Shown here: positions 27,002 through 35,173 of the stretch, piece by piece | How positions within the stretch are numbered: the first letter of the stretch is position 1 | Layout of the letters: every line of letters starts with the position of its first letter | Assembly: GCA_020634155.1 (NCBI GenBank) | Contig: JACKCI010000002.1 | Location: forward strand, 1,550,001-1,614,000 | From: Anaerolineales bacterium | GTDB lineage: Bacteria; Chloroflexota; Anaerolineae; Aggregatilineales; J027 | Direction: 5' to 3' | Length of the DNA stretch: 64,000 nucleotides | Notes under the pieces: model-generated | Databases searched by the model: none | The model's input: only the letters and a program-made list of their open reading frames with translations | What the model was told of the DNA's origin: nothing | Program-made: the position numbers and the translations under genes

Positions 27002-28018
27002 TAAGAAGCTGATCCTGCTGGACTCCAATGAGAGCGGGCTTCATGACCTCATTGTTGACCTGAAATTTTCTTTCACCAATGCCGACGAATCGCAAAATAT
27101 CATTGTTCCGGCACTGGCTGACATTACATATCGCCCATCCCTTGAGTATGTCTTTGCAACCTATCGACCCGAAGTGGTCTTTCATGCTGCGGCTTATAAA
27201 CACGTCACCATGTTGGAGATGTATCCAAGCGAAGCCGTGCGTGTCAACATTGGCGGAACCCTCAATGTCGCTGAACTAAGCGCGGCCTATGAGGTTGAGC
27301 GCTTTGTCCTTATTTCAACAGACAAAGCCGTTAATCCCACCAGTGTGATGGGGGCCAGCAAACGCCTCTGCGAATTATTGGTCTATGCCTTGGATGCTCA
27401 TAAAACCCTGTTTACAGCAGTGCGTTTCGGGAATGTACTTGGCAGTCGGGGAAGTGTTGTCCCTACCTTTAACCGTCAAATTGACAGCGGTGGGCCAGTT
27501 ACCGTGACAGACCCTGAAATGAAGCGCTATTTTATGAGTATCCCAGAGGCAGTTAACTTGGTCTTACACGCGGCCTGTCTTACCAAGGGGCATGATTTAT
27601 TTATGCTTGAAATGGGTGAGTTGGTGCCAATTGTTGATCTGGCTGAACGCATGATTCGGATGCGTGGGTTGCGTCCCTATGCCGATATTTCGATTGAATT
27701 TGTCGGGATGCGGGCGGGCGAAAAGCTCTATGAGGAACTACAATTCAATGGGGAGCTTCCTCATCCCACCATTCACCCCAAGATTCTAGAACTGGTTAAA
27801 TCTCAAAATGGCCTGAACAAGATAAGCTTCTTAGATAAGTTGCGCTATTTGCAAGACAATAGGCTGCCAGATTACCGAGAAACCATCTGGGATATGGTCA
27901 AGACCTTTGACCCAATTTATGAAGAGCTGCCAAGCTAATGCTTGGCTCCTCTTTACATCTTTAAACAGCATGGTAGTATTGATACTCTGTAGAGTGAATT
28001 ACAGAGGACAGTACCTTT

Positions 28019-28333
28019 ATGGCAAAGAAGAAACCAACTCGTAAGCCCAATCTCTCTCAAGCTGCGTTGGAACGCGCTAAACGTGAGCTATCTGAAAGCG
28101 GGATTGTTGTCTCTCAATCAGCACCTGTGGCTGAAACTGGAACGAAGGTATCAACGCAAACCAGTAAGCCACAACAACAAACAGTGCGTTCCAAGAAAAC
28201 CATGATGACTAGAGAAGAACTTGCCACTGAATATGGCTATGTGCTAACCGACCTACGAAATATGGGGGCACTAGCAGGCATTCTTTTCATTGCGATGGTT
28301 GTAGCTTCGTTGCTGATTAACCAATTGGTCTAA
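28019..28333 (+). CDS. Small membrane protein, basic N-terminus and C-terminal anchor
   Basis: A 104-residue protein. The first ~70 residues are polar and rich in Lys, Ser and Gln (MAKKKPTRKPNLSQAALERAK), probably disordered. The last ~25 form one transmembrane helix (GALAGILFIAMVVASLLINQLV). It has a plausible ribosome-binding site (GAGGA at about 28003-28007). A strong terminator follows immediately. The family is not recognised. The layout, a charged tail plus a C-terminal anchor, occurs in many small Chloroflexota membrane proteins of unknown role. It is downstream of the capsule genes but separated by 80 bases, so a link to polysaccharide synthesis is uncertain. Confidence 0.75.
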   Translation: MAKKKPTRKPNLSQAALERAKRELSESGIVVSQSAPVAETGTKVSTQTSKPQQQTVRSKKTMMTREELATEYGYVLTDLRNMGALAGILFIAMVVASLLINQLV

Positions 28334-28336
28334 CAA

Positions 28337-28365
28337 AAAACGGGCGACTCTTCATCGCCCGTTTT
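28337..28365. terminator. Bidirectional intrinsic terminator
   Basis: AAAACGGGCGA (28337-28347) pairs perfectly with TCGCCCGTTTT (28355-28365) over a 7-base loop, giving T-runs in both directions. It ends both the small membrane gene and the convergent PIN-TRAM gene, whose stop lies 12 bases further. Confidence 0.88.
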
Positions 28366-28376
28366 GATTCCTACGC

Positions 28377-29417
28377 CTACATAGTACGAGCAAAGTACAT
28401 CTTACCAGCGTTGCTCAAAATATAGCGTGTGACCTCTACGGGTATTGTCCGGTCACGATAGCGCTTACCATCTTCAACCACAACCATTGTGCCATCAATC
28501 AAATAACCTACCCCTTGGTCGGCCTCGCGCCCTTCTTGGATAATATGCAGGTTTATCGTCTCTCCCGGTAGATAAACCGGACGGAGCGACAGCGCCAAAT
28601 CATTGATATTCAACACATCAATCCCGTACAGACTAGCGATTTTGTTCAAGGGTTGGTCATTGGTCATAATTGGAACATTGCCGCGCTCATGAGCCAATGC
28701 AACCAGCATTTCATCAACACCCTCGCCATCAGCCGGAACATCATCAATAACCTCTATCGACATTTTGCTCTCTTGGCGGAGTTTATTGAGAATATCCAGC
28801 CCATGCCGCCCACGTTGCCGATACAACGCCTCATTAGAATCTGCCAGATTCTGAAGTTCGCGGATGACAAATTGGGGTATCAACATCTTCTGGCGGATGA
28901 AGCCCGTTTTGCTCACATCCAAAATGCGCCCATCAATGATAACGCTAGTATCGAGCAATATTTCTCCGCTCATCATCGAGCTATAAAAATCCCCCCCCCG
29001 CACCAGCGCACTAAACAGCGTGAAAATATCTTGGGCACGCAGCGCAAATAGGATAATCCCAAAGTATGCAGCAACCAAGGCTGTTATGGTTGGGAAGTAT
29101 TGCCCAATAGGGTCGGGTAGTAGCGACAGCGGCCAAGCAAACAGTGCCGCCAAAATCAACCCAAACAATAACCCTACTAGCGATGTCACAAGCATTTCAG
29201 CGCTCGTCTCAACAATGGCACGACGCGCCGCCTTTGCGGGGCGAGTAGTAATCCACGGGGTGGCAATCAACCCAGTCAAAGCGCCTATCAATAAAAAGAG
29301 TAGCGAGTTCGCTTCAGCTGGGAGATTCATGGAATCTGCAAGTTCAGAGCCAATGCTGGCTCCTAGAGCTGCAAAAACAGTCATCCCAATGAGACGGAAT
29401 ACAAATTCTAACGACAT
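28377..29417 (-). CDS. YacL-family PIN-TRAM membrane protein
   Basis: A 346-residue protein. It has four N-terminal transmembrane helices (about 1-135), a PIN nuclease domain (about 150-265) and a C-terminal TRAM-like RNA-binding domain (about 280-346). The PIN acidic residues are visible in LLDTSVIIDGRI, in VIRELQNLAD and in IMTNDQPLNKIA. This is the architecture of YacL, a membrane-tethered probable RNase conserved in Firmicutes, Chloroflexota and others. A strong AGGAGG lies just before the ATG. The gene is alone on its strand. Its RNA target is unknown. Confidence 0.9.
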   Translation of the reverse strand: MSLEFVFRLIGMTVFAALGASIGSELADSMNLPAEANSLLFLLIGALTGLIATPWITTRPAKAARRAIVETSAEMLVTSLVGLLFGLILAALFAWPLSLLPDPIGQYFPTITALVAAYFGIILFALRAQDIFTLFSALVRGGDFYSSMMSGEILLDTSVIIDGRILDVSKTGFIRQKMLIPQFVIRELQNLADSNEALYRQRGRHGLDILNKLRQESKMSIEVIDDVPADGEGVDEMLVALAHERGNVPIMTNDQPLNKIASLYGIDVLNINDLALSLRPVYLPGETINLHIIQEGREADQGVGYLIDGTMVVVEDGKRYRDRTIPVEVTRYILSNAGKMYFARTM

Positions 29418-29633
29418 TTCAGCCTCCTAGTGCCATACCTACTTACCACCGCAATAAATGGCGGCATGGCCGACTACCAACTATCCATATCCTGCTGATT
29501 AAGATAAAATGAGGCTAGAATGTGGTTTTTGGTAGCGGCGTTAACTGAGGTACAGTTCCTAGCTACTTAGATAACACTATGGATAAATCTAGCACGGTGC
29601 TTCTAAAACGTCAAAAGGGATAGTAGAGTAAGC

Positions 29634-30311
29634 ATGGCTGAGTTAATACTGGTAATTGAAGATGAAACAAACATTGCCCAATTCCTTGAGCGCGGGCTTA
29701 TCTATGAAGGCTATCGCGTTGAGGTCGCCTTTGATGGGCAACGGGGCCTTGCAATTGCCCGTGACAACCCACCGAATCTGGTCATCTTAGATTGGATGTT
29801 ACCCGGCTTAGATGGCATTGAAGTCTGTCGGCGTTTGCGGGCTGCCAGCGAAGTCCCGATTTTGATGCTGACAGCCAAAGATGGTGTGCCTGACCGCGTG
29901 ATTGGCCTTGATGCAGGCGCTGATGATTATCTCGTTAAGCCTTTTTCCTTTGATGAACTTCTAGCGCGGGTGCGTGCCTTGCTCCGCCGCAGTGTACCAA
30001 CCTCTCGACCTGAAGTCTTGCGCTTTGCTGACCTCACGCTCGACACCGGTACCCACCGTGCCACTCGTGCTGACCGCGCCATCGACTTGACCGCCAAAGA
30101 ATATGAACTCCTTGAGCTATTCATGCGGAACCCCCGCCAAGTCCTGACCCGTGATGTGATTTTTGACCGCGTATGGGGCTATGACTTCGGAGGGGAGAGC
30201 AACATCATTGAGGTTTATGTCCGCTATCTGCGCCAAAAAACGGAGACCGACAATGACCAGCGCCTGATCCATACGGTACGTGGTGTTGGCTACGTCCTAC
30301 GCGAAGACTAA
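29634..30311 (+). CDS. OmpR/PhoB-family response regulator
   Basis: A 225-residue two-component response regulator. The receiver domain (1-115) has the acidic pair near residue 10, phospho-acceptor D53 (ILDWMLPGLDG), T80 and K102 (YLVKPFS). The C-terminal winged helix (about 130-225) contains LTAKEYELLELFMRNPRQVLT and YVRYLRQKTE. It is followed after 63 bases by its histidine kinase, then by PDZ and small-protein genes, which suggests an envelope-related signal system. The 216-base upstream gap contains no gene and no clear operator. Confidence 0.95.
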   Translation: MAELILVIEDETNIAQFLERGLIYEGYRVEVAFDGQRGLAIARDNPPNLVILDWMLPGLDGIEVCRRLRAASEVPILMLTAKDGVPDRVIGLDAGADDYLVKPFSFDELLARVRALLRRSVPTSRPEVLRFADLTLDTGTHRATRADRAIDLTAKEYELLELFMRNPRQVLTRDVIFDRVWGYDFGGESNIIEVYVRYLRQKTETDNDQRLIHTVRGVGYVLRED

Positions 30312-30374
30312 GCTCTCATCCCCTGCTCACGCAGTTATGTTACGATACCATCAGCTTATATAGGTATACGGCTG

Positions 30375-31766
30375 ATGATGATTCGGTTGCGGCTCACGCT
30401 GCTCTATTCAGGGATATTGATTGCTACGCTATTTGTCTTTGGAAGCGCAGTCTATGGCGTGTTATACCGCACGTTGCGCCTACAAGCTGACAATCAACTG
30501 ACAGATACCCTCAACAGCATTGAGCCAGAAATCCGCTCAACGATGAACAAGCAGGGCGAAATCGACTATACTCCGCCCCTTTCTGACCGTGATAGTTTTC
30601 AAGCAGCGGGAGTCTTTGTCCAATTTTGGTTGCCGGAATACGAGTACCCAATTCTCCTTAGCCCCAACTTCGGCCATTATTACACTTCCCTTGATCACCG
30701 TAGCCTGAACGCCGACCATGAAATCTTTACAACGGTCTGGATACATGATACCCCCATGCGTGTCGCCACCCGCCCCTTAGAAATCGATGGGCAGATTGTT
30801 GGGCATTTGCAGGCCGCGGTTTCCCTCCAGACCATTGATGATGCCACCACCAAGCTTTCGGTCATTCTGCTGGTTGGCGGCGGGCTTGCCGTGTTGTCCT
30901 CCTTTTTATTGGGCAATTGGCTGGCCTCGCGTGCCCTGCGTCCCATTAGCCGTATTACCGAAACAGCCCAAGCTATTGTGGCTGCCGACGACCTCAATCT
31001 GCGTGTACCTGACGACGGCCCACAAGATGAACTAGGGTCTCTTGTAACTACCATTAACCAGATGTTGGAGCGTATTGGCAAGCTGTTCCACACCCAACGC
31101 CGCTTCACCGCCGACATCTCCCATGAGTTGCGTACCCCGCTGACCGCTATCCAAGGCCATGTCGAACTGATTGAACGCTTTGGGCATGACGCTGGTTCAA
31201 TCGCCGCTATCAAAGCCGAGGTTAACCGTATGATTGCCTTGGTTGGTGATTTACTACTGCTTGCCCAAGCCGACACAGGGCGCTATACCCTCAATCATGG
31301 CTCCGTTGAACTCAGCACCCTCATGCTAGAGACTTATAACCGCGCCCAAGTCCTCAATCAGCGCGGGGTTAAATTGGTGTTGGGTGAAGTCGATCATTTG
31401 GTGGTGGAGGGAGATGCCGAGCGACTAAAGCAACTCCTCTCAAACTTGATTGTCAACGCCTTCAAATATACCGAACCCGACGGCACTGTGACCCTGACCC
31501 TTGAGCATGTAGACCGCTGGGCCGAGATTAAGGTTGCCGATACGGGCATTGGTATTCCTGCCGAGCATCTGCCCCATATCTTTACGCGCTTTTATCGAGT
31601 CGATGAAGCACGGGCACGTAGCGCAGGTGGCTCCGGCTTAGGACTTTCGATTGCCCTCTGGATTGCCGAGGCACATCACGGTACACTGACAGTAGAAAGT
31701 GAAGTTGGTAAAGGCACCACCTTTACCTTACGTTTGCCGTTAAACCATCAAGGAGAAAACAAATGA
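30375..31766 (+). CDS. Sensor histidine kinase
   Basis: A 463-residue membrane kinase. The first transmembrane helix (LLYSGILIATLFVFGSAVYGVL) is followed by an extracytoplasmic sensor of ~130 residues. A second helix (VILLVGGGLAVLSSFLLGNWL) leads to HAMP, then the dimerisation and phosphorylation helix with H250 (FTADISHELRTPLTAIQGH), and then the HATPase domain with N-, G1- and G2-box motifs (NLIVNAFKYT, DTGIGIP, GGSGLGLSI). It pairs with the OmpR-family regulator upstream and overlaps the PDZ gene by four bases (ATGA). A 7-bp inverted repeat, CATCAGC/GCTGATG (30349-30377), covers the start codon and might slow its translation; this is speculative. Confidence 0.95.
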   Translation: MMIRLRLTLLYSGILIATLFVFGSAVYGVLYRTLRLQADNQLTDTLNSIEPEIRSTMNKQGEIDYTPPLSDRDSFQAAGVFVQFWLPEYEYPILLSPNFGHYYTSLDHRSLNADHEIFTTVWIHDTPMRVATRPLEIDGQIVGHLQAAVSLQTIDDATTKLSVILLVGGGLAVLSSFLLGNWLASRALRPISRITETAQAIVAADDLNLRVPDDGPQDELGSLVTTINQMLERIGKLFHTQRRFTADISHELRTPLTAIQGHVELIERFGHDAGSIAAIKAEVNRMIALVGDLLLLAQADTGRYTLNHGSVELSTLMLETYNRAQVLNQRGVKLVLGEVDHLVVEGDAERLKQLLSNLIVNAFKYTEPDGTVTLTLEHVDRWAEIKVADTGIGIPAEHLPHIFTRFYRVDEARARSAGGSGLGLSIALWIAEAHHGTLTVESEVGKGTTFTLRLPLNHQGENK

Positions 31767-32683
31767 AACGCTTGATTGTCATCGCGGTAATCTTCATGAG
31801 CTTGTCATCAGTCGCTATCGCCCAAGGCCCCAATCATGGGCAGGGCGCACTCGGCATCGTTGTCCAAAACACGGACAACGGAGTAACAGTCATTGAACTT
31901 CAACCAGACATGCCCGCAGCAAAGGCGGGTATCGAGGTTGGTGATGTTATTCGCGCCATCAACGGTCAGGGTATTGAGGTTATTGAGGATTTGATGAATG
32001 CCCTGCAAGCCTTTGCACCGGGTGATGAAGTCGTCCTCGATGTTTTGCGCGGGGACGAGATTCTGCAATTGACCATCCCCCTTGCCGAGCGCATGCAAGT
32101 TGAAGCCTCTCAAGTTGGGGTGATAGCAGGCGCGTCGAACCCAACGATTGTTAACCAGCAAAATCCAGTACAGCTTGGCGTTGTGTATCGTGTCCTGACA
32201 CCTGAAATTGCCCAGCGCGAGAGTCTCAGCGTTGAGGAAGGAGCGTGGGTGCAAGAGGTCGTTCCCAATTCCCCTGCCACTGATGCTGGCCTCGACGTGG
32301 GTGATATTATCACAGCCGTTGATGGTGATAAGGTCGATTATGAGCGTACCCTCTCTGACCGCCTGTACGCCTATGAAGCCGAAGACCGTGTGATGCTAAC
32401 CGTTGTGCGCGGTGAGGAGACGCTGGAAATTGGTGTGATATTGGCTGCCAGTCACCCTGACAAGCAAGCCCGCAACAACATAGGCGTAGTTACGCCTAAC
32501 ATCATTCAAGTTCAGCCCTTCAACGCCGACCAAAACCCGTTGCCACTGACCCAACACATCTATCGCTGCACCATTGAGGGCTTTGACCGCGAATTTGAGA
32601 TTACCCTTGCGTGGCCCGCGACCAGTTCGTTCAATCCTTTGCCGATGGGTGACCGCATTAAGTGTGAGCCTATCGAGCCTTAA
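31763..32683 (+). CDS. Exported protein with two PDZ domains
   Basis: A 306-residue protein with a signal peptide (IVIAVIFMSLSSVAIA, cleavage near IAQG). It has two PDZ domains (about 30-115 with VIELQPDMPAAKAGIEVGDVIRAING, and 135-225 with VQEVVPNSPATDAGLDVGDIITAVDG). A ~65-residue C-terminal domain with one Cys pair (YRCTIEG and IKCEPIEP) follows. There is no trypsin-like protease domain as in HtrA/DegP, so it is a PDZ-only protein. It overlaps the kinase gene by ATGA, so translation is coupled. It may sense misfolded envelope proteins and influence the kinase, or act as a chaperone or adaptor; this is inference. Confidence 0.88.
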   Translation: MKRLIVIAVIFMSLSSVAIAQGPNHGQGALGIVVQNTDNGVTVIELQPDMPAAKAGIEVGDVIRAINGQGIEVIEDLMNALQAFAPGDEVVLDVLRGDEILQLTIPLAERMQVEASQVGVIAGASNPTIVNQQNPVQLGVVYRVLTPEIAQRESLSVEEGAWVQEVVPNSPATDAGLDVGDIITAVDGDKVDYERTLSDRLYAYEAEDRVMLTVVRGEETLEIGVILAASHPDKQARNNIGVVTPNIIQVQPFNADQNPLPLTQHIYRCTIEGFDREFEITLAWPATSSFNPLPMGDRIKCEPIEP

Positions 32684-32684
32684 T

Positions 32685-33098
32685 ATGTCGATACAAGAAC
32701 TGGTCGATGGTCTCACCCTAGAATGTCTCCATAACGACCAACTCTTGGTCTATACCTTCTCAACCGCTCAACGTGAAGCGGTTGATGCTTGGTATGATTC
32801 GGTTGCTGGGTTGTTGCAGGGGTGGTCCCGCAGCAACCCCTTTTTGATGGTGGTGGATGCATCTGCTGCGATGCTGATTCCAACACCCTATGCCCGTCAG
32901 CGCAGTAATGATCTCTCCAAGCTAAACCCTGACATCACTGGACGGACGGCGCTTATCATTCAAGATAACCTAACAGGACAGATTTTTCGCTTTTTGTTAT
33001 CTCAATTACAGCGTACTTCTAAAGCCAAACGCGACCGCCAAGCCTTTACCACGCGGGCTGAGGCCATCGCTTGGCTAGAGGAGCTTTTGACGCTATAA
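32685..33098 (+). CDS. Small cytoplasmic protein of unknown function (STAS-like size)
   Basis: A 137-residue soluble protein that starts MSIQELVDGL. It contains a central strand-like stretch (FLMVVDASAAMLI) and a C-terminal ATRAEAIAWLEELL-type helix (here TTRAEAIAWLEELL), both reminiscent of small STAS/SpoIIAA-like proteins with a final Ala-Trp-Leu helix. The start at 32685 lies two bases after the PDZ gene's stop codon and fits the operon. A longer frame from 32574 would overlap the PDZ gene by 110 bases. It is the last gene of the RR-HK-PDZ operon. The function is not recognised. Confidence 0.72.
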   Translation: MSIQELVDGLTLECLHNDQLLVYTFSTAQREAVDAWYDSVAGLLQGWSRSNPFLMVVDASAAMLIPTPYARQRSNDLSKLNPDITGRTALIIQDNLTGQIFRFLLSQLQRTSKAKRDRQAFTTRAEAIAWLEELLTL

Positions 33099-33123
33099 TA
33101 TCAATCAATATTTGCATAATTCA

Positions 33124-33265
33124 CACTTCGGGGCAGGGTGAAATTCCCGATCGGCGGTAGGAGGTATCCCCTCAAGCCCGCGACCCACCAGTAGGATGGC
33201 ACCCCATTGGTGGTGGATTCGGTCAAATGCCGAAGCCGACAGTGATAGTCTGGATGGAAGAAGTG
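33124..33265 (+). promoter_or_regulatory. FMN riboswitch (RFN element)
   Basis: The conserved RFN blocks are present in order: GGGCAGGGTGAAATTCCCGA (33131-33150), CGGCGGTA, AGCCCGCGA, GGATTCGGTCAAATGCCGAA, then GCCGACAGTGATAGTCTGGA (33236-33255) and AGAAG. The closing stem is CACTTC (33124-33129) with GAAGTG (33260-33265). Downstream, GCCTGC (33313-33318) can pair with GCAGGC (33337-33342), which covers the only plausible ribosome-binding site of the next gene. There is no T-run, so control is probably translational. FMN binding would shut off the importer that follows. Confidence 0.95.
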
Positions 33266-33344
33266 AGCAAGCGACCCAGTTGTTATCCACACACCTGCGG
33301 TTGTTTGGCGTTGCCTGCCTCGAAGTCTAGCTAGAAGCAGGCGC

Positions 33345-34163
33345 GTGATGGAACACACCAAACCTCAAAAAACTGCAATTACAGTCCTGCGCGACTGGTC
33401 GGTAGATTGGCGGCTATTGCTGGCCCCGCTGCTCAGTTTTGGCCTCTATTGGATATGGTTGCAGACAGCAGAGTCGGGACGTTATCCGGCCTTCCTGTTG
33501 CCCCATCCTGATGCCGTTTGGACACGCCTACAAGAACTTTGGCACACTGGGGCGCTAACCCGTCACACATGGGTCACGTTTTCTGAGGCCTTCTATGGCC
33601 TATTGATAGCTTCTGCCATTGCCCTGACGTTGGGCTACCTCATCGCCCACCTCCGTACTGTTAGCTATATCCTGATGCCCTACCTCATCTTTATCCAAGC
33701 GGTGCCCATTGTCGCCATCTCTCCGCTAATTATCATCTGGGTTGGGCCGGATATTCGTAGTAAAATAGTCATCGCTGCACTGATTACATGGTTTCCCCTC
33801 ATGATTGCGACAATCGTTGGCATCCGCAATGTGTCACCCCACTTGCGTGAAGTGATGCGAGCCAACGCTGCTAATCGCTTACAAATTTTCTGGCATCTCG
33901 AACTCCCATCTGCATTACCAGAACTCCTTGGCGGCTTCAAAGTGGCTGTGACCCTCTCGGTCATTGGTGCCGCTGTTGGTGAATTTGTTAGCTCGCGTGA
34001 AGGCTTAGGCAACCTTGTTCTCAAAGGACGGGCGGTCTCAGATATGCCATTGGTCATCTGTGCAGTTTTATTATTAACGGTGTTGTCGGTCTCTCTCTAC
34101 AGCATTGTGGCGGTAATCGAACACCATCTATTGCGTTGGAAGCGCATAGGAGCTAAACCATGA
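33345..34163 (+). CDS. ribX: Vitamin B2 importer permease (RibX-like, ThiX/SsuC family)
   Basis: A 272-residue ABC permease of the SsuC/ThiX family with about six transmembrane helices. The loop EVMRANAANRLQIFWHLELPSALPELLGG is the ATPase-docking segment. The start is GTG 33345 or ATG 33348; the sequestered AGG at 33339-33341 is well placed for the second. Immediate control by an FMN riboswitch implies a flavin or its precursor as substrate, as described for RibXY of Chloroflexus. It overlaps the binding-protein gene by four bases. Family resemblance alone would also allow thiamine-precursor, taurine or nitrate transport; the riboswitch decides against these. Confidence 0.88.
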   Translation: MMEHTKPQKTAITVLRDWSVDWRLLLAPLLSFGLYWIWLQTAESGRYPAFLLPHPDAVWTRLQELWHTGALTRHTWVTFSEAFYGLLIASAIALTLGYLIAHLRTVSYILMPYLIFIQAVPIVAISPLIIIWVGPDIRSKIVIAALITWFPLMIATIVGIRNVSPHLREVMRANAANRLQIFWHLELPSALPELLGGFKVAVTLSVIGAAVGEFVSSREGLGNLVLKGRAVSDMPLVICAVLLLTVLSVSLYSIVAVIEHHLLRWKRIGAKP

Positions 34164-35173
34164 AAAGCCTACGGGTTATGCTTTTACTCATTCTGTTGAT
34201 GACGGCGGTGGCCGCTTGCGACTCGGACAATGAGGAAAAGACCAGCGATGGCAAGAGCAAGGTCACCTTATTTATGAGCTATGTCCCTAGTGTGCAATTT
34301 GCGCCCGTCTATGTGGCTTATGAGAAAGGCTATTTTGCCGAGGAAGGTATCGAACTCGACTTTGAAAATAGCTTTAATGAGATTGACGGTGTAGACCGTA
34401 TTGCGGTCAATAACCTCCAATTCGCCATTCTGAGCGGTGAACAAATCCTGCTAGGGCGCAATGTGGGCAAGCCCTTAGTCTATGTTATGGAGTGGTACCA
34501 CCGCTTTCCGGTTGGGGTGGTCGTACCTGCCGATTCAGACATCCAAACCCCCGACGACCTACGCGGGCGAAAAGTCAGCTTGCCCTACTTTCAAGGGGCC
34601 AGCTATATCGGCTTGCGTGCTTTGCTAGAAAGCGCCAACCTCGGCGAAGATGACCTTGAGCTACAAGAGGTTGGCTTTGATGCCCCCGCCGTAATGTGTG
34701 AGCGCCAAGTAGAGGCCGCCACAGTCTATATCGCCAATGAGCCGTTGACCATTTCCCAATGCTACGATGTGCGCGTCATCGAGATTTCTGACTATGCCAA
34801 TTTGGTCTCGAATGGTTTGGTCACCAATGAAAAGACCATCAAAGACAAGCCGGACTTGGTGCGGGGCATGGTGCGGGCGCTCCAACGCGGCGTTGCCGAC
34901 ACCATCGCCAACCCCGATGAAGCCTTTGAACTGGCGCTCAAGCACGTCAGCGATTTGCCTGCTGAACAGCATGAGACCCAGCGCCAAGTGCTGCTTAATT
35001 CGATTGAACTCTGGCGCTCAGATGAAATTGGAGCCACCAACCCTGCCGCATGGGAACGCACCCAGCAGATATTGATTGACATGGGTCTGTTGCCAAAGGC
35101 CCTTGATAACCTCAACGCCAGCTATACCAACGAGTTTTTATCTGATGTTAGTCGCCCAACACCTGAGTCATAG
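34160..35173 (+). CDS. ribY: Vitamin B2 importer binding lipoprotein (RibY-like, NMT1/THI5 family)
   Basis: A 337-residue substrate-binding lipoprotein. The signal peptide ends in the lipobox AVAAC (Cys20). The mature part is an NMT1/THI5-like fold (FMSYVPSVQFAPVYVAYEKGYFAEEGIELDFE; later RGRKVSLPYFQGASYIGLRALLES). Proteins of this fold bind thiamine precursors, riboflavin or sulfonates. Under FMN riboswitch control and next to a RibX-like permease, riboflavin is the likely ligand. The start overlaps the permease stop (ATGA), and the C-terminus overlaps the ATPase start by 29 bases. Confidence 0.9.
   Translation: MKSLRVMLLLILLMTAVAACDSDNEEKTSDGKSKVTLFMSYVPSVQFAPVYVAYEKGYFAEEGIELDFENSFNEIDGVDRIAVNNLQFAILSGEQILLGRNVGKPLVYVMEWYHRFPVGVVVPADSDIQTPDDLRGRKVSLPYFQGASYIGLRALLESANLGEDDLELQEVGFDAPAVMCERQVEAATVYIANEPLTISQCYDVRVIEISDYANLVSNGLVTNEKTIKDKPDLVRGMVRALQRGVADTIANPDEAFELALKHVSDLPAEQHETQRQVLLNSIELWRSDEIGATNPAAWERTQQILIDMGLLPKALDNLNASYTNEFLSDVSRPTPES

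Larger units (their letters stand above)
25174..27938 (+). pseudogene. CapD/FlaA1-type membrane nucleotide-sugar 4,6-dehydratase, split by an IS
   Basis: The 5' part (25174-26150) encodes four N-terminal transmembrane helices, a CoA-binding-like Rossmann domain (VLVVGAGESGQTTVWRLK) and the start of the dehydratase domain (VVLVTGAAGSIGSELSRQLAG). The 3' part (27005-27938) continues with LILLDSNESGLHDL, FHAAAYKHVTMLE, STDKAVNPTSVMGASKR and FGNVLGSRGSVVP. Removing the 851-bp IS and one TAA repeat joins them in frame as QNPK-KLILLD and gives a 636-residue protein, the normal size for this family. Met in place of Tyr in the catalytic segment is usual for this subgroup. The intact enzyme would make a 4-keto-6-deoxy UDP-sugar for surface glycan. 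The gene is inactive as it stands, apart from possible expression of fragments. Confidence 0.93.

Noticed and set aside
31763..32683. HtrA/DegP protease
   Set aside because: Two PDZ domains are present, but no trypsin-like domain and no GNSGGP-type serine motif is seen.
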